Under the pieces are notes generated by a model that was given only the letters and a program-made list of their open reading frames with translations, searched no databases and had not been told where the DNA came from. Both the position numbers and the translations under genes were made by a program. Shown here in pieces: positions 1-5,573 of a stretch of DNA of 6,558 bases (positions within the stretch are counted from its first letter, which is position 1; every line of letters begins with the position of its first letter). Source of the DNA: Nitrospinae bacterium RIFCSPLOWO2_12_39_16. Its GTDB lineage: Bacteria > Nitrospinota > Nitrospinia > UBA9942. The stretch covers positions 1 through 6,558 of the forward strand of contig MHDO01000073.1 in assembly GCA_001805005.1 (NCBI GenBank), written 5' to 3'.

Positions 1-21
1 AGCAGCTTAATTAAAAATAAA

Positions 22-27
22 AGGAGG
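22..27 (+). promoter_or_regulatory. Shine-Dalgarno site of the Lys/Glu/Ala-rich protein
   Basis: AGGAGG lies six bases upstream of the ATG at 34. The match is strong and the spacing ideal, so it fixes the start of the first gene. The bases before it (1-21) are AT-rich, include the palindrome TTAATTAA, and are too short to show a promoter. Confidence 0.85.
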
Positions 28-33
28 AAATAT

Positions 34-483
34 ATGGCAGATGCAGCACAGTTAAAGACAAGGATTGAGAAGGTTAAAAATCAATTGAAGGGTAAGACTA
101 TAGTTGTCACTAAGGCAAGGAGGACAAAAAAGACATTAAAAAGGCTTCAGAGAAGGCTGAAACTTGTTCTTATTCAGGGGAAAAAACTTGATGAGCAGAA
201 GGCAAAACATGAGGAACATTTAAAAAAGAAAACGGAAAAAGAAGAAAAGAGAACACTTAGAGAGGCAGCAGAAAAAGAGGCTGCACAGAAGAGGGCTGAG
301 GAAAAGGCTGCAAAAGAGGCAGAGGAAAAGGCAAAGAGAGAGGCGGAAGAGAAAGAGGCAAAGGAGCAGGCTGAGGCAGAGGCTGCAAAAAAAGCAGAAG
401 AGGCTCAGAGTGCAAAGAAAACAGAGACAAAAGAGGAAAAACCTAAAAAAGCACCAAAACCCAGCAAAGAAGCAAAATCCTGA
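34..483 (+). CDS. Lys/Glu/Ala-rich coiled-coil protein, function unknown
   Basis: This is a 149-residue protein of unknown function. Residues 1-50 are strongly basic (Lys/Arg), with a short hydrophobic patch in the stretch KLVLIQGKK. From about residue 52 to 125 it is low-complexity Glu/Lys/Ala sequence, typical of a long single alpha-helix or coiled coil. The last 25 residues are Lys/Pro/Ser-rich and probably disordered. There is no signal peptide, membrane segment or cysteine, so it is probably cytoplasmic. The middle resembles the helical domain of TolA, but the membrane anchor and C-terminal domain of TolA are absent. The basic ends would also suit nucleic-acid or ribosome binding, as in histone H1-like proteins; both ideas are inference from composition. 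The start is secure because an AGGAGG precedes it at good spacing. The hairpin that follows at 542-578 suggests it is transcribed separately from the next gene. Confidence 0.8.
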   Translation: MADAAQLKTRIEKVKNQLKGKTIVVTKARRTKKTLKRLQRRLKLVLIQGKKLDEQKAKHEEHLKKKTEKEEKRTLREAAEKEAAQKRAEEKAAKEAEEKAKREAEEKEAKEQAEAEAAKKAEEAQSAKKTETKEEKPKKAPKPSKEAKS

Positions 484-533
484 TCAGACATGGAGAAAAA
501 GATTTATTTGCCACTGACTTTCACTGACTAAAA

Positions 534-561
534 AAGGCTTAAGGCTGAAGGCTTAAGGTTT
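534..561 (+). repeat. Four tandem degenerate heptads (AAGGCTT type)
   Basis: Four 7-bp units follow one another: AAGGCTT, AAGGCTG, AAGGCTT and AAGGTTT. Two inverted units lie just downstream (567-578), so the array doubles as the left arm of a hairpin. Just upstream, 512-531 holds a 10-bp direct repeat (CACTGACTTT, CACTGACTAA). The array is noncoding and lies between two plus-strand genes. Confidence 0.75.
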
Positions 562-590
562 ACATCAGCCTTCAGCCTAACTTATCTTTT
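542..590 (+). terminator. Hairpin, possible terminator after the coiled-coil gene
   Basis: AGGCTGAAGGCT (542-553) pairs perfectly with AGCCTTCAGCCT (567-578) around a 13-base loop. A T-rich but broken tail (AACTTATCTTTTCTTTT) follows. It is placed correctly to end transcription of the gene at 34-483. The interrupted T-run makes it a weaker candidate than the one at 5526-5569, and the stem may equally be the structure of a dispersed repeat. Confidence 0.45.
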
Positions 591-595
591 CTTTT

Positions 596-635
596 AAGTC
601 TGTGTAAGTCTGTGGCTAATTCTTTGTATCTGTGG
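596..635 (+). repeat. 10-bp-period degenerate repeat before the HPr-fusion gene
   Basis: Ten-base units AAGTCTGTGT, AAGTCTGTGG, CTAATTCTTT and GTATCTGTGG run in phase, the third being degenerate. The core TCTGTGG recurs in the 9-bp-period element at 5280-5306, so the two may belong to one family. Only 14 bases separate its end from the ATG at 650, and no Shine-Dalgarno sequence lies there. Confidence 0.6.
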
Positions 636-649
636 TTTAACTAAAAAAA

Positions 650-1963
650 ATGGCTTCAGAATCAATTGATAAAATTATAACTAATGAAGAATTCCTGCCT
701 TTAGTCCAGAAGGCTTCATTAGAGTTTTTTAAGATATATAATTTCTTCCTTTCAGATTCTCCCGAATTTACAAAGAAGTTTTATTCCAACCTCATGAATG
801 AGTCTGACCATTTTGAGATATTTTTTGACGACCATGGAGCAAGGCAGAACAAGGCATGGACATTCTTTGCCGAACTTGTTGCATCCGTAAGAAACTTTGC
901 AATCGCCTCCTTCCAGCTTAGACACCTGATTGACAGGTATCCTGATTATAATACCGGAGAGTCAGAGAATGAAAAAAGTGAGTTTTTGGCAGAGGCGAAC
1001 AAGACACTGAACTTCTTTAACGAATCCATCAAATCACTCTTTAATGCCGCCGATTTTGAAGCAAGGTCTTTAAATTTTGGGATAACGAAAGATAAGATAA
1101 GCAGTGAGGAATTTAAGGAGGTAGCAGTAAATAAACGGCTTCCTCATAATGCTGATGAAGAAATCGTCAGGGATGAGGAGGAAAGGATACTTGAACTCTC
1201 AAGGAAATACAGAAAGGTTTCAAAGATATTCAGAGAGGAAAATCTGGGGAAGAAGCGAGGCGACAATGAGCTGCTGGATTTAATTCCATTAAAGATAGAT
1301 GAGAAGAAGGCGCAAAAGATTAAAAATATGGTTCATGGTGTCCAGTCAGATTATGATACCTATGTAAAAAATACATCTGCAGAAAAGACTAATGAGCATT
1401 TAAAAAAACTGAGGGGATTTATCTCTCTCCCCCTGCATCTGATGGAGATGGTCAGATGGCTGTCCCACTTTTACGAAAGACATGAGGATGAGATTCGCAA
1501 GGGGGAGGTAAAGGGGAAGATTGCAAGCATTATAGATAAGAATGTCCTCCTTGACAGGATTGTAAACTTTGCCCTTTATTATAGCGATAGATACCTGCAA
1601 AAGGGTAATGCAATTGCCGAAAAGATACTAACATCGTATGTAAAAAATATCAAATATGAGCTGCCTGTGCCTCATCCTGTTGGCTTCCATGCCAGGCCTG
1701 CCACATATATATCCCTTATTGTCAATGAACACGGAACAGATGTATATTTAGTTATTGACAGCCAGAGGTTTAACGCAAAATCTGTCCTGAGCATAATGGA
1801 GGCAGGCGGATTGATTGCAGATAGGGGTTTAAAGACTGTTGTATTTGAAGGGGACAAGAGGGTTCTTGATGACATAAAGATACTTTCAGAGCATAACTAC
1901 TGCGAGGAGTGCGATATTCCAAGAGAGCTTAATTATGTGAGGATATTGAGAAATATAGCATGA
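650..1963 (+). CDS. HPr-domain protein with a large uncharacterised N-terminal region
   Basis: The 437-residue product ends in a full HPr phosphocarrier domain (about residues 336-433). The motif GFHARPA carries the phosphorylatable His347 and the neighbouring Arg349. Ser378 in NAKS lies 31 residues later, exactly the His15 to Ser46 distance of classical HPr, so both phosphorylation sites appear present. Stand-alone HPr is only about 85-90 residues. The first 335 residues look mostly helical and charged, with aromatic-rich stretches near 24-33 and 266-276 (MEMVRWLSHFY). I recognise no known domain in them, and no signal peptide or membrane segment. A CxxC (418-421) sits in the tail of the HPr domain. 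No enzyme I, EII component or HPr kinase gene is in the window, so a regulatory rather than sugar-transport role seems more likely (inference). ATG 650 is the first possible start after an in-frame stop at 638-640. It has no Shine-Dalgarno sequence, only an A-run. Confidence 0.88.
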   Translation: MASESIDKIITNEEFLPLVQKASLEFFKIYNFFLSDSPEFTKKFYSNLMNESDHFEIFFDDHGARQNKAWTFFAELVASVRNFAIASFQLRHLIDRYPDYNTGESENEKSEFLAEANKTLNFFNESIKSLFNAADFEARSLNFGITKDKISSEEFKEVAVNKRLPHNADEEIVRDEEERILELSRKYRKVSKIFREENLGKKRGDNELLDLIPLKIDEKKAQKIKNMVHGVQSDYDTYVKNTSAEKTNEHLKKLRGFISLPLHLMEMVRWLSHFYERHEDEIRKGEVKGKIASIIDKNVLLDRIVNFALYYSDRYLQKGNAIAEKILTSYVKNIKYELPVPHPVGFHARPATYISLIVNEHGTDVYLVIDSQRFNAKSVLSIMEAGGLIADRGLKTVVFEGDKRVLDDIKILSEHNYCEECDIPRELNYVRILRNIA

Positions 1964-2020
1964 ATTGCAGAATTCAGAATACAGAAGTCAGGATACAGAA
2001 TTTTATCTGACCTCTGAATT
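1964..2020 (+). repeat. Heptad-period inverted-repeat element
   Basis: Five 7-base units, each ending in CAG, run in phase from the stop codon: ATTGCAG, AATTCAG, AATACAG, AAGTCAG and GATACAG (1964-1998). After eight AT-rich bases come two inverted units, CTGACCT and CTGAATT (2007-2020). The block 1978-1991 pairs with 2007-2020 at 12 of 14 positions around a 15-base loop, and other registers shifted by seven are possible. The element fills the whole spacer between the HPr-fusion gene and the amidohydrolase gene and ends nine bases before the ATG of the latter. Confidence 0.75.
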
Positions 2021-2029
2021 TTTAATAAT

Positions 2030-3211
2030 ATGACAATAGACCATCTCAAGTCCGCAGTTATTAAAGAGATAGACAGGCTCAAGCCTGAGATAATAAACAT
2101 TAGCAGGCTCATCCATTCAAAACCCGAACTTGCCTATAATGAATCTTTTGCAGCAGATATACTGACATCTTTTCTCAGAAAAAATGATTTCAAAGTAGAG
2201 AGAGGTATAGGCGGACTAAAAACATCTTTTATTGCATCAGCTAAAGGAAGGAGAAAGTCTCCATCCATTGCCCTTATTGCCGAATACGATGCCCTTCCGA
2301 AGATAGGTCATGCCTGCGGACACAATATGATTGGTGCAATAAGTACAGGTGCAGCCATTGCCTTAAAAAATGTTGCATCAAGCATGGCTGGTAAAATTTC
2401 TGTTATAGGGACACCTGCTGAAGAGGGCGGAGGCGGAAAGATAAAACTCATAGAAAAGGGAGTTTTCAAAAATATAGATATGGCAATGATGGCACACCCT
2501 TCAAATAAAACAAGGGTGGTGGGAAGGATGCTCGCAGTGGTAGAGATGACATTCACATTTATTGGTAAATCCTCACATGCAGCGGCATTCCCCTATGAGG
2601 GAGTAAATGCACTTGACGGAGTAATCCTGACATATAATAATATAAATGCACTGAGACAACAGTTGAAAGAGGATGTAAGAATCCATGGTATTATTACAGA
2701 GGGGGGACAGGCACCCAATATCATCCCTGACAGGGCCTCTGCAAGATTTTATGTAAGGTCACTGGATATGAAATATTTTGAGGATGTGATTGAAAAGGTT
2801 AAGGAGTGTGCCAGAGGGGCTGCAAAGGCTACAGGATGCAAGCTCAGGATAGATACCAGAGAAACAGTATATCATCCGTTTAAACCAAATTATGTAATGG
2901 CGGAAATATTAAGATATAATATAAAATTAGCAGGGCTTAAAGAGGATTCAATTGGTGAAAAAGAGAGCATGGGGTCTTCAGATATCGGAAATCTAAGCCA
3001 GGTTATACCTACAATTCATCCTGAATTTGCAATTGGTAAGAGGAGTGTGGTAAATCACTCACCGGAGTTTGTAAAGGCTGCGGTCTCAAAATTTGGCGTT
3101 GACATGATGATAAAAATGATAAAGATAATTGCAATGACAGCCATTGATATATTCTCTTCACCTGAAAAGGTAAAAGAAATTAAAACAGAATTCAGGAGGT
3201 CTAATGGATAA
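2030..3211 (+). CDS. M20-family metallo-amidohydrolase (M20D / ACY1L2-like)
   Basis: This is a 393-residue cytoplasmic zinc-type amidohydrolase cleaving an amide between an acyl or amino-acyl group and an amino acid. HSKPELAYNE (29-38) is the typical M20D opening. Metal ligands are visible as Cys96 and His98 in HACGHN, Glu131/Glu132 in PAEEGG, His156 in AHPS, and probably His343 in NHSPEF. The dimerisation or lid domain starts near FIGKSSHAAAFP (178-188), where His183 should reach into the partner active site. Length and the C-terminal GSSDIGNLS and IHPEF motifs match the PM20D2/ACY1L2 and p-aminobenzoyl-glutamate hydrolase-like branch. The substrate cannot be read from sequence; dipeptides, N-acyl amino acids or aminobenzoyl-glutamate are options. 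The gene overlaps ilvE by eight bases, which argues for co-translation. ATG 2030 follows an in-frame stop at 2015-2017 and has no Shine-Dalgarno sequence; the repeat element abuts it. Confidence 0.9.
   Translation: MTIDHLKSAVIKEIDRLKPEIINISRLIHSKPELAYNESFAADILTSFLRKNDFKVERGIGGLKTSFIASAKGRRKSPSIALIAEYDALPKIGHACGHNMIGAISTGAAIALKNVASSMAGKISVIGTPAEEGGGGKIKLIEKGVFKNIDMAMMAHPSNKTRVVGRMLAVVEMTFTFIGKSSHAAAFPYEGVNALDGVILTYNNINALRQQLKEDVRIHGIITEGGQAPNIIPDRASARFYVRSLDMKYFEDVIEKVKECARGAAKATGCKLRIDTRETVYHPFKPNYVMAEILRYNIKLAGLKEDSIGEKESMGSSDIGNLSQVIPTIHPEFAIGKRSVVNHSPEFVKAAVSKFGVDMMIKMIKIIAMTAIDIFSSPEKVKEIKTEFRRSNG
3194..3200 (+). promoter_or_regulatory. Shine-Dalgarno site of ilvE inside the amidohydrolase gene
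   Basis: AGGAGGT lies three bases before the ATG at 3204 and is embedded in the last codons of the amidohydrolase. Because the upstream stop codon lies inside the first codons of ilvE, terminating ribosomes could re-initiate here. Confidence 0.8.
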
Positions 3212-4112
3212 CAGAAAAATATGGATGGATGGAAAGATTGTAGGATGGGATGAGGCAAATGTCCATGTAATGACCCATACGCTCCATTATGGACTTGGAG
3301 TGTTTGAAGGAATCAGGTGCTACAAGACTGTTAACGGCTCGGCAGTTTTTCGTTTAAATGAGCATATAGACAGGCTCTTCAACTCTGCCCATATCATGAG
3401 CATAAAGATACCTTATTCAAAAGAAGATATAAAAGACGCGATAAAACAGATTATAAAGGCAAATGGGTTTGATGCGTGCTATATAAGACCGATAGTTTTT
3501 CTCGGCAGTAATAAACTTGGGCTTAACTGCAAGGGTGCCAATGTCCATACTGCTGTTGTTATATGGCAGTGGGGTGCATATCTCGGTGAGGAAGGACTTA
3601 CAAAAGGAATCAGGGCAAAAGTATCATCCTTCACAAGACACCATATAAATATCAACATGACAAAGGCAAAGGTCTGCGGCAACTATGTAAATTCTATTCT
3701 GGCGAAGTTAGAGGTAACGGAGAATGGATACGATGAGGCGATATTACTTGATGTAAACGGTAATGTAGCTGAAGGCTCAGGGGAAAATATCTTTATAGCA
3801 AGAAATGGCGTCATTAAGACACCTCCTATAAACTCTGTCTTGGAAGGGATAACAAGAGATTCCATTGAGAGGATTGCGAATGACTCTGGTATAAAATTAA
3901 AAGAGGAGGTTTTTTCAAGGGATGAACTGTATATAGCCGATGAGGCATTCTTCTGCGGGACTGCTGCCGAGATAACACCAATAAGAGAGGTGGATAATCG
4001 GATAATAGGAGATGGAGCAAGGGGACCTATTACCAAAAAACTTCAGGAGACCTTCTTTGATATTGTGAAAGGAAAGAATAATAAATATAAAGAGTGGCTT
4101 ACATATTTATAA
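3204..4112 (+). CDS. ilvE: Branched-chain-amino-acid aminotransferase
   Basis: This 302-residue class IV (D-amino-acid transaminase fold) PLP enzyme catalyses the reversible transamination of Leu, Ile and Val with 2-oxoglutarate in the cytoplasm. It is full length for the family. HTLHYGLGVFEGIR (25-38) is the N-terminal signature. The PLP lysine is Lys156 in AKVCGNY. Glu190, which opens EGSGEN 34 residues later as in the E. coli enzyme, should contact the PLP ring nitrogen. GITRDS (215-220) and GTAAEITP (252-259) complete the cofactor phosphate site. The long match through VFSRDELYIADEAFF supports IlvE over 4-amino-4-deoxychorismate lyase or D-alanine transaminase, although these relatives are hard to separate by eye. 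It follows the amidohydrolase with an eight-base overlap and ends 14 bases inside the end of the opposite-strand sugar aminotransferase gene. Confidence 0.93.
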   Translation: MDNRKIWMDGKIVGWDEANVHVMTHTLHYGLGVFEGIRCYKTVNGSAVFRLNEHIDRLFNSAHIMSIKIPYSKEDIKDAIKQIIKANGFDACYIRPIVFLGSNKLGLNCKGANVHTAVVIWQWGAYLGEEGLTKGIRAKVSSFTRHHININMTKAKVCGNYVNSILAKLEVTENGYDEAILLDVNGNVAEGSGENIFIARNGVIKTPPINSVLEGITRDSIERIANDSGIKLKEEVFSRDELYIADEAFFCGTAAEITPIREVDNRIIGDGARGPITKKLQETFFDIVKGKNNKYKEWLTYL

Positions 4113-5223
4113 ACCTCTTTATCGCTTCACACACCTTCTCTATCTCTTCCCTCTTCAGTTCAGGAAACATGGGTAAAGAGATGACCTCACTTGCAACTTT
4201 ATAACTATTAGGCAAATCAGGCTCAGAATAGCCTAAATATTTATAAGGCTCCTGGTCGGAGATTGGAACAGGGTAATGAATAGCTGTTGATATACCATTT
4301 TCAGATAGAAATTTCATACACTCATCACGCCTTTTAATCTGTATTGTATAAACATGATAGATATGACTCTTGCCTGCCTCTTTCGATAACTGAACAGGGA
4401 GTTTATTTAAGAGCTTATTATAAATTGAGGCATTTTTCCTCCTCATTTCATTCCACTCATCAATTTTTTTTAGCTTTACCCTCAATATTGCAGCCTGAAT
4501 CTCATCCAACCTGCTGTTGTAACCAATTACCTGATGGATATACCTCTGCTTACTCCCATGAACCCTCAGTATCATTATTTTATCAGCAACATCTTTATCA
4601 TCTGTCACAACAATACCGCCATCGCCATAGGCACCGAGGTTTTTAGAGGGGAAAAAACTGAAGGCTCCAATATCTCCAATCCCTCCAATCTTTTTGCTCT
4701 TATACTCAGTGCCAAATGCCTGTGCACAATCTTCTATAACTTTTAAATTATATCTTTTGGCAATCTCTAAAATCTCATCCATTTCAGCCGCATGGCCATA
4801 CATATGGACAGGAATAATAGCCTTTGTCTTTTTCGTTACTTTACCTTCAATCTTTGCAGGGTCTATATTGTAACTATTAATATCTATATCAACAAAAACA
4901 GGTTTTGCCCCACAGTATGAAATTGCCTCGGCAGTAGCTATAAATGAAAAAGGAGTTGTTATCACCTCATCCCCTTCTCCAATACCACAGGCAAGCAAAG
5001 ATAGATGCAACGCATCTGTGCCTGAGGCAACTCCTATTGCATGCTTAACGCCAATATATTCTGCAACCTCTCTTTCTAAAGATAAAACTTCATTACCAAG
5101 AATAAAATGTCCGCTTTCCAACACCCTCTTAACAGCAAGGTCTATCTCATCTTTTATTGAAAAATACTGCTTTTTCAGGTCAACCAAAGGTATAGATTCG
5201 CTTCGCTCACTACAAGTCTGCAT
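4099..5223 (-). CDS. DegT/DnrJ/EryC1/StrS-family nucleotide-sugar aminotransferase
   Basis: This 374-residue fold-type I PLP enzyme is of the family that transaminates keto-sugars attached to a nucleotide, for surface polysaccharides, glycans or secondary metabolites. Counting from the ATG at 5223, GTDAL (68-72) should bind the PLP phosphate. EDCAQAFG (164-171) supplies the ring-nitrogen Asp165 and stacking region. SFFPSKNLGAYGDGG holds the PLP lysine Lys194. NSRLDEIQAAIL and HYPVP (316-320) are further family signatures. The overall pattern resembles WbpE/WlbC- and QdtB/FdtB-like enzymes, but the exact sugar cannot be told. No other sugar or glycosyltransferase gene is nearby. GGGAGG at 5228-5233 supports the ATG start; an in-frame TTG at 5250 lacks a binding site and overlaps the tRNA promoter. 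Residues 4-10 (CSERSES) precede the usual IPLVDL start of the fold and look repeat-derived. The 3' end overlaps ilvE. Confidence 0.9.
   Translation of the reverse strand: MQTCSERSESIPLVDLKKQYFSIKDEIDLAVKRVLESGHFILGNEVLSLEREVAEYIGVKHAIGVASGTDALHLSLLACGIGEGDEVITTPFSFIATAEAISYCGAKPVFVDIDINSYNIDPAKIEGKVTKKTKAIIPVHMYGHAAEMDEILEIAKRYNLKVIEDCAQAFGTEYKSKKIGGIGDIGAFSFFPSKNLGAYGDGGIVVTDDKDVADKIMILRVHGSKQRYIHQVIGYNSRLDEIQAAILRVKLKKIDEWNEMRRKNASIYNKLLNKLPVQLSKEAGKSHIYHVYTIQIKRRDECMKFLSENGISTAIHYPVPISDQEPYKYLGYSEPDLPNSYKVASEVISLPMFPELKREEIEKVCEAIKRFINM
5196..5216 (-). repeat. Translated GAGCGAAGCGAA-type repeat inside the sugar aminotransferase
   Basis: On the coding strand the block reads CTTGTAGTGAGCGAAGCGAAT and encodes most of the CSERSES peptide. 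It contains a 5-bp duplication (GCGAA/GCGAA) and the heptamer GCGAAGC (5200-5206), known in vitro as an unusually stable DNA mini-hairpin. GC-rich GAGCGAAG-type repeats that add SERSE- or PERSE-like peptides are familiar to me from many environmental bacterial genomes. With a single copy here, assigning it to such a family is inference. Confidence 0.5.
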
Positions 5224-5227
5224 CAAT

Positions 5228-5233
5228 CCTCCC
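5228..5233 (-). promoter_or_regulatory. Shine-Dalgarno site deciding the sugar aminotransferase start
   Basis: GGGAGG on the minus strand ends four bases before the ATG at 5223-5221. The spacing is a little tight but the match is good. It favours this ATG over the upstream in-frame TTG at 5250, which has only AT-rich sequence before it. Confidence 0.7.
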
Positions 5234-5243
5234 GTTCTAATCC

Positions 5244-5272
5244 TTGACAATATAATGTTTTTAAATTATGAG
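5244..5272 (+). promoter_or_regulatory. Probable sigma-70 promoter for tRNA-Leu
   Basis: A perfect -35 box TTGACA (5244-5249) is followed after 17 bases by TATGAG (5267-5272), four of six matches to TATAAT. TTATGA at 16 bases is an alternative -10. Transcription would start near 5279, about 48 bases before the mature tRNA. The perfect TATAAT at 5251-5256 directly abuts the -35 box and is not at a usable distance from it. Confidence 0.5.
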
Positions 5273-5279
5273 AATTTTT

Positions 5280-5306
5280 CTCTGTGTTCTCTGTGACCTC
5301 TGTGGT
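5280..5306 (+). repeat. 9-bp-period CTCTGTG repeat, left of tRNA-Leu
   Basis: Three exact-phase 9-base units occur: CTCTGTGTT, CTCTGTGAC and CTCTGTGGT. The element lies between the probable promoter and the tRNA gene, so it would be in the 5' leader of the precursor. A shorter inverted copy lies at 5441-5458 on the other side of the tRNA. Confidence 0.75.
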
Positions 5307-5326
5307 AAAATTACATTTCTAATCTT

Positions 5327-5413
5327 GCCGGAGTGGTGGAACTGGAAGACGCGCGGGACTCAAAATCCCGTGAGGGCAACCTCGTGAGGGTTCGACCCCC
5401 TCCTCCGGCACCA
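5327..5413 (+). tRNA. trnL-CAA: tRNA-Leu (anticodon CAA), CCA encoded
   Basis: The full cloverleaf is visible. The acceptor stem GCCGGAG (5327-5333) pairs with CTCCGGC (5403-5409), followed by discriminator A and an encoded CCA (5411-5413). The anticodon stem CGGGA/TCCCG encloses the loop CTCAAAA with anticodon CAA at 5361-5363, reading UUG. A long variable arm with stem GAGG/CCTC (5372-5375 and 5380-5383) marks a class II tRNA, and discriminator A fits leucine. The T arm is GAGGG, TTCGACC, CCCTC. It stands alone, divergent from the sugar aminotransferase gene. The first hairpin-plus-T-run downstream is at 5526-5569. Confidence 0.97.
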
Positions 5414-5440
5414 ATCCTTAAATCTACAAATTCTTTAAAG

Positions 5441-5458
5441 CCATAGAGTCCGCAGAGA
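5441..5458 (-). repeat. 9-bp-period CAGAG repeat, right of tRNA-Leu, inverted copy
   Basis: CCATAGAGT and CCGCAGAGA are two 9-base units, inverted relative to the element at 5280-5306. Bases 5440-5457 match the reverse complement of 5289-5306 at 13 of 18 positions. The two could pair weakly in the tRNA precursor with the tRNA in the loop. The rest of 5414-5525 is AT-rich with no gene that I can support. Confidence 0.5.
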
Positions 5459-5525
5459 AAAAATAATATTTTTTTATAATATAATGTGATTGAATAAAAG
5501 GCAAGAATAATAGATGGAAGGGGAA

Positions 5526-5569
5526 TTTAAAAAACCGTGACACCATTAAAGATGTCACGGTTTTTTAAA
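5526..5569. terminator. Bidirectional intrinsic terminator between tRNA-Leu and cytochrome c
   Basis: A perfect 17-bp stem (5526-5542 with 5553-5569; GC core CCGTGACA/TGTCACGG) encloses a 10-base loop. Six A's on the left arm and six T's on the right give a U-tract to transcripts from either side. It lies five bases past the stop codon of the minus-strand cytochrome gene and is the first good terminator after the plus-strand tRNA, so it probably serves both. Confidence 0.92.
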
Positions 5570-5573
5570 AAAA

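Noticed and set aside
34..483. TolA or histone H1 assignment for the Lys/Glu/Ala-rich protein
   Set aside because: The similarity is compositional only; the TolA membrane anchor and C-terminal domain are missing and no histone-type motif is visible.
1400..1875. Minus-strand reading frames opposite the HPr-fusion gene
   Set aside because: They have no ribosome binding sites or recognisable protein motifs, while the plus strand is clearly coding there.
534..2020. Spacer repeats as a CRISPR array
   Set aside because: Units are 7-10 bp and directly adjacent, with no 20-40 bp repeats, no unique spacers and no cas genes.
5224..5250. A nine-residue N-terminal extension of the sugar aminotransferase from TTG 5250
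   Set aside because: It has no ribosome binding site, overlaps the -35 box facing tRNA-Leu, and contains the GGGAGG that serves the ATG at 5223.
5018..5296. Plus-strand reading frame opposite the sugar aminotransferase start
   Set aside because: Its composition is that of a complement of coding sequence; it has no binding site and runs through the tRNA promoter.
5327..5526. tRNA-Leu as an integration site for a mobile element
   Set aside because: No integrase gene and no duplicated tRNA 3' end are present in the window.
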